Shown here: positions 12,201-23,900 of the stretch, in pieces
Layout of the letters: each line of letters starts with the position of its first letter
Numbering within the stretch: the stretch's first letter is position 1
DNA from: Mermis nigrescens
Taxonomy: Eukaryota; Nematoda; Enoplea; Mermithida; Mermithidae
Length of the DNA: 64,000 nt
Assembly: GCA_036768485.1 (NCBI GenBank)
Contig: JAVLUZ010000154.1
Coordinates: 22,745,896-22,809,895 of the forward strand
Reading direction: 5' to 3'
Notes under the pieces: model-generated
The model's input: only the letters and a program-made list of their open reading frames with translations
Told to the model about the DNA's origin: nothing
Databases searched by the model: none
Made by a program: the position numbers and the translations under genes

Positions 12201-14849
12201 CAAATGCAGTATTAGGTATAGAAGACAAAAAAGACAAAATATATAAAATTCAAGTGTTTCAAAGTTAAAAATTCAAAATCATATCATATACTAAAAAAGG
12301 CTAACTAGCCCTTACTCATTTCGAAGTCGGAAAAATCGCTATAAATCCTTTTGGAAATAAGAAAAAAACAACTATATAGCATTTGTAAACTCCCAAATCT
12401 GAGTTCAAAATAAATCTATATTTAGATTTCTGAGCCCAAAAAAGGATAGCTATTAGATTTTAAGAACTGAGGAGGGAGGTAATAGCCCCCTCTCATACCT
12501 CCTCATGCCCATATATGTCTCTTACTCACTACTCAGTACAATAAAACAAGCCACCTAAACAAACACGCACTGCGCATACGGAGGGAGAGAATGCTAGGTA
12601 CGGTCGAACGATTTAGGCCTAGTATAATATAACTTCAAACTATTTCGTACGACAGGCAGTTTAAATCATAAACACAATTTACTGTAGCCAAAAACCCTGG
12701 ATTTCACCCCTCCCTGACCTGACCATAGATTCGTAGTTTAACCCTCTCTGGCCAACCTGACAATGTGCAGCGCATCCATGATAACTACGTTATCAATTCA
12801 GAAAAATCCACAAAAATGAACACAATAAACGGCTTCTTTTGTGATAATGTTATGAGATCAAGAAAAACGCATGATTTCTAGGACACGCACATTAAACCGA
12901 AATAGATCGTCTCCTGGCTAAAAATCGACATAGGAATAGATTATGGTTGTGTACGGAGATGGAAACAAAATAACTTTGAAACTAATTATTTTTTCGATGT
13001 TAACAAGGTTGAAAGTAAACAAAACGTTTATTCTGTTGACTTTCAACCTTGTTGACAAACATCATTGGCGAACAACCTGTGTACAAAATGCTGCCGTTGC
13101 ATGTCAAATATTCCAACGAACTTTTCAATTCAACGAACACTTTGCCATTGTGTTTTTCGTTATCAAAAATTATGTCGACTTTCATGAAAAAACAGTCCGG
13201 GCTATAGTAGGATATTTGACTACGCCGTAAATGCACGCACTTCAGTCCAAATGACAACGATGCACTAATGAATCTGAACATTGGCAGGTAAAAATTTGTC
13301 TTACAAAATCATCCTGCTCAGTTCTACTAGAAAACGAGTGATTCTGCTGAGCTAACTTAGCAGGGCACTGTTTGGAATTTGAATAAAACGTTTGATCCTG
13401 AAGTACAAATTAAGTTCTCTTTATTTATATCAGGAAATCTAAGAAACCCAAAATCTGTTTATTCAGACAGAGCACGAATAAAGGAATCCCAAACCATGGA
13501 GATTCTAGACAAAACAAGATGAAAGGCATTAAAGGTCAGGTCAAATCGAGGATATGTGGTCACTGTGGTAAAATTCGATAATTTTACCATGCGTTTGCGT
13601 GTAATGCATGTATTAACCTCAAAATCGCTAAAAATACATATTTAGGATACAATATGCTCAATCGTAATTTGCTTCTAGACCATGGAGATATTACTCCTCA
13701 TACAGCTCCTATGTGACTATTCATAAGAAGACTTATTTGAAACTAAAATACTATTTCCCGAGTGTACAGTGGTGCTCAGAAGTTTAGAGTCACCCCGCGT
13801 TATAACTGAATTTACTATTTAATAAACAGTTATATGATGTTTTTATCCGATCAAAACCATTGAAATACGAAAAGTCCATTTATGGGATATTGTTTCTGGG
13901 GATGGAGCTCTTGCTTAGCCTCAGACATTGAAAAATGTCAAAGTAAGCCGCAAAACCAATCCGTCTATTATGTGTACCAGAATAACAAGCATAAGAGCGC
14001 AACTGTCATTTTCTGCGCTTAAAGTCTTTTTCGTGCATAATACTTTTATTTTTCGACAGTTCGATAGTAAGCAAACTCTTCCAATTCAGCAATAAAATAT
14101 TAAAATTATATTCATTGAAAAGACGAAAACATTTTTCAGAATTTTATTCCGCATTTTATTGCGGCAGCGCTAGGTCCAGCGAATTTTATCAATTAGTTTT
14201 GATTAGAATCGGTTTACTGGCTCGAAATATTTTACTATATGTATCATTCTGTAAGCTTATAACCGATTTTCGATTCAGAGTGCGCAGAAATGCATAAAAC
14301 GTCTTCTTTTTTCAAATTTTTAGCGGTACGCATCAATTATTTAACGAAATTGCTCATGAAATATGCGGATGACAACTGGACTATTCGGAAATCTCACCGA
14401 TGTACAATTATTCCTAAAATGCCAAAACGATATATAACTTATCAACGCTTCAATACAATACAAAATCAGTTTTAGCTGCAGCCAGAAACGTTTCTTTAAT
14501 AAATTTCGGCATTATGAACTATTTGTATAATTTTACGCAGTGTAGAATGACCGCAAGGCTTTTCTAATCCCTATTAACACGATAAATCGTCTTTTGAGCC
14601 GGCTTGCAGATTCAGATTGAGCTGCCAAAAACTGGTCTAGTGACTGGTCATAAGCTAACTTGCTGCCTTTCTCAAAGGCCGCTACAAGTTTTGCAAAGTA
14701 CTTTTAGCTTTCTGCTTTGTTTGAGCAGGGTGGCTCTAAACTTTTGCATATCATTGTACATACCTTTAGCATTGAATTCCTTTCTTGTCTTCATTATTCA
14801 TTATATCATATTTTTACGGGCAAGTCAAACTATAATAATAATTAGTAGC

Positions 14850-14907
<58 letters not shown>

Positions 14908-17900
14908 GTAGATAATATTAAAAATAATAATAACAATAATAATACAAATGTAACAATATTAACAATAATAATAATAATAAAAATAACAATATTGATAACA
15001 ATGATAACAATGATAATTATAATAAGAGTGATAGTAATAGATAATAATAATGACGATAATATTAATAATTAATAAAATAATTGAAAAAATAATTAACCAT
15101 TTGAGCCAAATTTACTTCTTGTGATGCATCGATATGTTGTTCTGCTGTAGATAATTATGCATAGAAAAGTTGGCTAGTGCATCCGAGCTTTCAATCTTGA
15201 TATTTATGCATTCTAAAATAAATGCAACGATTAACGCAACCTATTAGAAAACTTAATATCAAAAAAATAAGATTCAATATGGAACGAAGAAGACGATAAA
15301 ATTAAGAAACCAATAAAAACACCGATGTAAAAAAATATATACTCAGTAGACATTTACGAACGATAATCTGATGCGGAGATTGCCTTTTCAAGATAATAAT
15401 TAGAATTTCATTATCTTTGAGGTAACATAGTCCTAATCATACATGATTTGGGGGAGCGGTTTCACCCCCAGGAGAATTGTCGAATTTTCAGCGTTTCGCG
15501 TCATACATATACTCATGTTTTGACTATATTTAGTACCATGGGTTCTGTTATTCAGCAAAGATTTTTCCTGATGTACAAAGACTTTTTGAGACCGTCTTTG
15601 TACATGTACAAAGATTTTCGGGAGCACAAAAATTATTTAAAAAGGTGTAAAAATTCCAAAAATTTTCAGCGCATTGCGCTGAAATGGTTCTATTTATCTT
15701 TATAATGGCAGAATTTGCAGTTGGAGAGTAAAAATTGTCAAATTTTTCGGCGCTTTGCGTCGTTTTGAGGCAAATTTTAGTATTTTTGTCGTGAGAAACC
15801 CATAAATTAGTTAGAATACACCACCAAAGGTCTAAAACCCCCGTTTTCCCACATTAAAAGGGATACTGTGCCATTTATTATAGCACCAAAAAATTTGCAT
15901 GTACAAAATGTACAAAGACTTTTGGTGACCATCTTTGTACATGTACAAACGGACCTTGTACAAAAAACACTGCGTACCATTTGTTCCATCTTTTTTATTT
16001 TTTCGAATTTTCCTTTGTGCTCTTGAAAGATTGAATATCGTCAGAAAAGCCGAAAAAAGTGTACTCCCCCATATTCGGGCCCTAAAAAGCACTCTTAAAT
16101 CCCCCAGAATTCGCATGCTGTGCATGTCTGGTCTAACCGAACGAAGTTTGATCTACTAAGCATTCAAGATGGGCGACCTCTAAAACTTCACGATCAAAAC
16201 ATCTTATGTATTTCAGACTTTTATTAACATTTAATGTAAGCTTGACCCTTTTTCGTAGCTATGTGTCATTTTGTAATCAAAAAATGGAACTTCTGCAATT
16301 TTAAACTTGTTTACTCGCTCATCACAATACAATTGAAATTTCGATCATACAAAAAGGCCCGCACGATATTACACGGACAGAATAGAGACATTCCGATTTT
16401 ATTTAATATTAATAAGGAAGCCACTAAAAGTCGCTCATCATGCATGCCCACTGGGAGGGTATGGGGGTATTCACTATTCGCCCCTAGCAGGACTTTTGGA
16501 AGGCAAACCCCCTCAGGCCACTTTGGACCGAAACCGATTCCTTGAACCAGTACAATTTCAAGTACATATACTTATTTTTCGAGCATTAGATTATTCAATT
16601 CATTCATCCAGACATTTTTTTATACTTTTTCATAAATTTGATATTACAGGTCATTCCATTGCCATTATTGTTATTGTTTTCATCAAATTTAAGCACAAAA
16701 ATTCATGAACAAATCAAGAGGCACGTAGCTCTGGGGGAATGGGGGTCCGAACCCCCCAAAATTCAGAAAAATCGGAAAAACATGACTTTTTAAACGTTAT
16801 TTTGTGCTATTTTTGGCCTATTCGGGCTTAGTCCTCCCAAAATTGGTGTTGCCCCCCCAAATAGGACGGCCAGCTACGTGCCTGCAAATCAAATACGACT
16901 AATTATGTACAAAAATTTGACATTAAATCGTTAAAAAATTACCTATTAACCCCCCCCAGGAAACTCGGTTTACCCCCACCAAAAGCTTTTGACCGCGTGC
17001 ATGTATGTCGTTCATCAGAGATCTTTACCTACAGTTTCAAAAAATTGATTTGAATTTATTTGTTTCAACGCAAATGCTATAAATAAATCGAGCAAGATTT
17101 TTTAAAAAACATTTTAATGACGTGTAAATAAGCTGACTGGATCAAATGCACGTCGTAGGGAATTTGAAACATACAAATATGTACATGCTAGTCTAAGAGC
17201 TATTATCGAAACTAGGTTCAGCATAATCTAGCGGCTTTTGTGAAAATCTACCACCAAATTCGACCGTTCTTCCCTGCTTCGAGATTAGACTAAATATCAG
17301 CCGAAATTTCGCAAATCAGTATTTCAGCTTTGTAAAATTTTTTAAGCAGAGTTAATGCCAAGCATCGAATTTTCAAATTATAAATTAGGCCTTTCTCTCA
17401 TTTTCTAATTAAAAATTTGCATTTAAAAATTTGAAAATTTTTTAATGTAAATTTCAGCACACGTTGCAACGAATCTCGCACATTCTGCAAATATGACACA
17501 GAAGGAAGTTCCTTTCGATAAGTTTCACTTTCCTATAGAATCTTTTGAAGAACACGGCATTTATAATATATTGAGTAGCATTACAAATCTATCTATGTAA
17601 ATGTATTCACTTGATTTTATGTCGGTATCCAGAAAATAAGTATTATTTTCAAAGTCAAAGTCAACTTTGGCGAATTCATTAATGCAAAGTAGAAGGCCGT
17701 TGTTTTTGTAGAATTCGTTGGCTCCGTACATCCACAGACCAAAGGCAGACGTATTGAGTTTATAATACTGAAATGTGATATGTGTAAAACAATTTAATGA
17801 TAATTGGTTAGAAACATTGTTTTTTTGTATTCGGCAAAGATTTTTTCCGATGTACAAAGACTTTTGGGGACCGTCTTTGCACATGTACAAAGATTTTTGG

Positions 17901-20900
17901 GAAGACAAACTGCAAAACAGGTTTTAAATTCGCAAAAATTTTCGGCGCTTCGCGCCAAAATGAGTAATTGTGTGTTCTATGTATATATCTTTATAATGTC
18001 AGAAATTGCATTTTGAAAGGAAAAATTTAAAATTTTTCGGCGCTTTGCGCCATTTTAAGACGATTATTAGTGATTTTTGTCCTCACAAACCAAGACATTA
18101 GCTGAAATAAACTACCAAAGGTCGAACAACTTTGTTTTTGCCACAATAAAATTGTTACTGTACCATATTATAGTACCCAAACATTTGTGTGTACAAAATG
18201 TACAAAGACCTTTAGGGACTATCTTTGTACATGTACAAACGGACCTTGTACAAAAAAACACTGGCTAGAAATGAGGATCTACAAGTTTAATGAAAAATGC
18301 GCTTTCTTCAAGCACCAGTATAACTAATACGCAATCTTTCACATAACTGAACACATTACTTTTCAAAACCGCTAGCAAGTAATAATAAAGTGAGCAGTAA
18401 TACACTAGCTTCGGAATGAAAATAGAGTGCATGCTAATAAAAACATGCATGTAAAATAAACGTTAGAAATAAAAACACGTATGTTAAATTAATAAATTAC
18501 ATAAATTACTAATATAACCTTCTTAGAAGAAATATAATTTTCAGAAAATTGTCACCTCAGCTTTTACTCATTAATTAAAATATAGCTACAAGATCGATAA
18601 CTATCATCAGAGTAGAAAAAATATTCTCGATAAAGCTCTCCTCGAAGCGCAATCCAAACAAAAAATTTTCAAAATTTTGATCAATCGTCGTACATATGTA
18701 CATCTGACTCACACTATTATAGGTACAAGTACGATAATTATAAAATACAAAAACCAAATTTGCATATGCAGCTTTCTGTTCCACCTAACCGAATCATCGA
18801 TGATGTACACATCGATTTGACAGGGGCACCCAAAGTTGGTCGTTCTCCGTCCACAAAGCCAAAAAAATTTTGACCTACCCGATTTTGGGAAAAACATTTG
18901 CGTTTTTTTCATCCATTTTTATGTATTTTTGACCGTTTTTGGCGAAAATTGCAGGTTATTCTTTCCACCTCGAAAATGGCCGGGGACCCCACCCTAAATT
19001 TCGACCCGTTACACGCATTTATGTACAACAATTCACCTGTCGCGATGCGTGCGTCATAAGTTCGTACAACGACTCGATATCGTATGTGGCATATGGTGGA
19101 AAACTTGGAGGATACGTGTTCACATCTCGGCCCTCTTCCCAATTTTTAAGCATGAAATGGCGCAAGGCAGAAACTGATTGACCGATAAAATCGACGTGAT
19201 TCATACGCATATCTCCAAACATAATTACCTAAATAAGCAGGCACGTATCTCAGGGGGGAATCGGAGGGTTCGGACCCCCCAAATTCGGAAAAATCGGAAA
19301 AATTGGACTTTTTAAACGTTATTTAGTGCTATTTGGCCTTTTTGGGCTTAGTCCCCCCAAAAATTAGTGTTGCCCCCCCCAAAATAAGACGGCCAGCTAT
19401 GTGCCTGTAAATTAGAAGAAAGTCATATTTTTAAATGTATTAAATTTGAACAAATTCGAATCCAATTGTATTCCATTTTATCAAGAGCTTACAATACTAC
19501 ATACGTGCTTTCACACTACTTAAATAAAAAAATGCAAGACAAATAAGGAAATATGTAATTTTAAATATTCAGCGTGACAATCTATTTACATAATACAATA
19601 TAAAAGGTCATCAGAGAGAAAACGAACGTAGTCTGTTTCGAAAGATCTTGTACACAACTGACAATTTTTTTGCGACCACGAATCGATTTGAAAAATTGAA
19701 TAAAATAGAGGAAAAATAAATAAAATAAATAAATACACATAAAGGACAATGGGTGTAAATGAACTTGTTATGTTAAATAGTATCAGAACTCCAAATGCAA
19801 AAATATCATGAAACGGACGGAGTTCATTTATATGGACGCCCATATTTAATATTTTGATATCTGATAATTAAAGCAAACAACGGAAAATAAAGTATAAATA
19901 CATAAATAATAAATCAGCAACCTTCAGCTTTTTAGCTATTTGTAACTAAACATGATCTTGAGAGGGTTAGCGATTTTCAATTCCTTCCCCCAGAAATTGT
20001 TTCACCCCTCCCAAAATTCGCGATTTTTCGAAAAATTCCGAAAATTTTCAAAAAAATTCGTAGGAAAGGTGCTTTTTAAGCGTTTTTAGCTACATATCTG
20101 CGAGTAATTTGCTCAAAAGTGTAAGATTTTCGGCGGCGCCATATATTCATTTTTTGACTTTATTTCCTTCAATTAATTCGCATTTTTCCAATTTTTTGAA
20201 ATTTTTTTACGTAGCATCGTCAGAAACGCCGAAAAACGATGTGAGGCCCAAAAAATACACTTTAAAATTTCTCCCAAATTTCCATGCTGTGCATATCTGT
20301 TTGTAACCGAATATATGTACATTTCTCGTCACAAAATTTGAGCACCTTACAAGACTTAGGGGTTTTTGGGCCTATGTTATAATAAAGGAAGTAGTTGTAT
20401 GTTTTGCACTAAGGCGTTAATACATACATTCGACGACATCCGATGTTGTAAGATAGTCAAAGCAATTGTTAATAAAACTTAAGGAAAGCGTACGAATTTC
20501 CAGGATGATCTCTGAGGGGAATGGGGGCTTCGGACCCCCCAAAATTCAGAAAAATATGACTTTTTAAACGTTATTTTGTTCTGTTTTTGGCCTTTTTGGG
20601 CTTAGTCCTCCAAAAATTGGTGTTGGTCCCCCAAAATAGGATGGCCAGCTACGTGCCTGCGAATTTTGTGGCGAGAACTGCGGCTAAATACATATGTATA
20701 TGTATATAAACTCAAGTGATTTGCGTTTGATCTCAAATGCATTAACTCATTATGAAAGAAACTTCTATGTAGCAATTAATATTCAGACTGAAAAACTTAA
20801 ATACCAAAAATCTCAATTTGAGACTTAAATATAGAAGCTTGAGAAGAGTCTTAATACGGCCAACCATACATTTTAATAGGGTTGAAGGGGTATTATATAC

Positions 20901-23900
20901 CCCTACCTCAGGGTCCGACTCGAGTCAATGCACTGCCAGAGACGACTTTGACCCATCAAACATATTCTGCATGATTTTTGGGGACGAAAGAGGCAAAGAA
21001 GTAAAATTTTTCCGGCGCTTTGCGCTGACTAGTGCATTTCTGTTCTCTTTACCCATAAAATGCCTAGAATGAAGTTAAATGACCTAAAAAGTCAAAATCA
21101 TAATGAATTCTTATTTTTTACTGATAAAAGTGACGAAACGAGTCGGAATTGGATAAAAAGTAATTTAAAATAAGCAGTGGTCCCCATGAAAACATTTTGT
21201 AAATGATGTTTTAATCATGTTTCACATTTGACTTGCAAATTAATGCATATTTAGTTATTCGATCAATATATTTGTTGCAAAGCAAAATGTTTTAACCTAG
21301 TTTCTCGTTTTTTGCAGAAAAGAGAAGCAATAACGATTCGCAAAACTTCGGCTGAATTAATATCTATTGGCTGAATGAAGTGAAAAACGTGTTTAAAACA
21401 AATAAATGGTTTGAACAACAGTACAAAAAGCCTGTTTCATGGTAATCCTTCTGTTTTGTTGCGTTTTGTTTTAAGTAATAGTTAAATAGATAAACTCCAT
21501 TTTAACTTCAGTCCCGATATCCATTCGCATTCACTCAAATTTGAACGAAATACAATTGATTACGGTCTAATGTAAGAACAGTACGCAGTTTTAGGTCGAC
21601 GATTACACAAATGAGTTCGTCGGAGAGATAAAAATTCAAAAATTTACGAAATGCTACACTAGCTTAACAAAAAATTTTACACCACACACATGGGCACAGG
21701 GGGTTTAACCCCTAACTAAGGTTTTGGAAAATCAGGTACTGTCAGACGATTCTGAGAAAATGAAAGGTGCTGCAAGACAATTTTGAGCTTAGTGTGGTAG
21801 AAAGGCCGCAAATTATGCTTGAAAACGGTGAAATATCGAAATTTTCCGGCGCTTCGCGCTGTATTGATAATCTTTTTAATCTTTTATAATTGATAGAGAT
21901 GCATGAATTGACGAAGGTACACTATTAAAGATCAAAAAGGCACTTTAAGCACGGAAATCGCATGTCAGTATGTATATTATAATAAAAACACCAAAATTTA
22001 TAATACGTATGCAAAATGAGCAAAGATTTTTAAATAACACCGTTGTCCATGTGAAAATAGACCTTGTACAAAAAGAATGACCACAATTTGCTGTATGACC
22101 ATTTCTGGATTTCACCCCACCTCTGCCTTGCCCTGCATATATGCTACTCCAGCTAAACAGTAGGTACCCAGAATTAGCATTCCTTTTTAGCTAGAGTCAG
22201 AGCAAAATTATCGACTTTGAGTGCCCTAGTCCGTTTTTAATTAAAAGACCACTTATCAATAAAAAATAAGATTAGCTTCCTGAGTACTTGCGCTGAAACG
22301 ACGACTATTTTTAACAACTGCAATGAAAACTTCCACGGAAAACTACGCCTGATTCGACATTTTTCAACCGGATTCAAGAAGAAAAATCGTAAATCCTTCC
22401 TCAGTCTTTCGCCGGATGGATCAGTAACCCTGTTTAAAACAATGCACATAATTACATACATAATAAACAAGACGAATAAGAAGAAACGCAATCTATTCTG
22501 TTCATATTGCTGTGCTGAGTGTAACAGTGAGGTGGAATAATATTATGAATTACAATGATTTAATTATTTTTGGTAATAATAATCATTAAGTACATATTTA
22601 TTATTAATGATTATTATTAATCAGCTTCTCTCCTTCTCTCCGTGTAAAAGTTACATATATGTAGTCTCAATAGCAATTTTAAGTAAAATCCAACCTCCCA
22701 AACATGCTCAAAAATTGAAAAACTACAAAAAGGCAGCATTAGGGTCACAAAACCTAATATCTGGACTGGGATGGATGTAATAATGGGCGATATAATGTAA
22801 GGTGGGATAGCAATTAGCAATGATTAAGAATCTTCACTTGAAAATATAGAAACAAATTTTAAAAAAAAATAAAATACGAATAGGTGCGCAAGGTCAAAGT
22901 TATAGGGACAGGAAAAAATTAGGAGTAAGCTAAGTGCTTTGTAAAAATGATTCTATAGTGAAAAAACCATGGTATCGCTTTAAACCATAGTTTTCGAGCA
23001 TTCGTGACAAATACATAGCCTTTTTGAAATTATAAACATAGACACTTTTTTGGATTAAGAATAACTACTTATTTGCCCTTTTTGAAGTCGGAAACAAAGC
23101 TATGAAACTTGCAAAAAATAACTTTATAATATTTCTGAACTCACAAAGAATGTTTCTGAGTCCGAAGAAGGCTATATAGCTAGTTTTCAGAGCCCAATGA
23201 AGGCTATATAACATGTTCTTCGGCCGAAATGGCTAAAAAACAATCAGTTTTTTAAAGCTCAGGGGGATTCATATACCTCTACCTCAGTGTTTTTTTATTC
23301 AGCAAAGATTTTTCCCGGTGTACAAAGACTTTTGGGAACCGTCTTTGTACATGTACAAAGATTTTTGGAAAGACAAAAACTGCAAAAAAGGTTAAAAATT
23401 CGCAAAATGTTCGGCGCTTCGCGCCGAAATGAGTAATTGTATGTTCTATATATCTTTATAATGTCAGAAATTGCATTTTGAAAGGAAAAATGTCAAATTT
23501 TTCGGCGCTTCGCGCCGTTTTGAGACGATTATTAGTTATTTTTGCCCTCATAAACCCAGAAATTAGCTAAAATACACTACCAAAGGTCAAACAACTGTTT
23601 TTGCCACACTAAAATCGCTACTGTACCATACTAAAGTACCCAAAAATTTGTGTCTATTAAATGTACAGACTTTTAAAGACCATCTTTGTACATGTACAAA
23701 CGGACCTTGTACAAAAAACACTGCTCTCCCTCACCCCCATTCCCCTGTATGAAATACAGTGCCTACAAGCTAAATATGCTCTGCTTCTATCAAACAGCAC
23801 GAAAATTAATCAGGCAAAGAAGCATAGCCCACTACATATTATTAACAGGAATTAAGCAATACGAGGGCACGGCACCGTCGGGTCAGACAAAATAGGAGAT

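Noticed and set aside
13306..13398. Open 93-nt minus-strand segment with good splice sites upstream of Trpml exon 7
   Set aside because: Its phase does not fit neighbouring exons, and it would leave an intron of only about 31 bp; no similarity to mucolipins.
14604..14915. Open frame with a long Asn run
   Set aside because: The run is the (TAA)n microsatellite, and the upstream part lies in the Tc1-like element; there is no start or splice context.
17530..17585. Alternative Trpml route: exon 5 extended to 17585, then an exon from 17532
   Set aside because: The reading [11 protein letters not shown] fits at first, but the frame then has no usable donor in the phase needed by exon 7. The 16247-16292 microexon fits phase, length and alignment.
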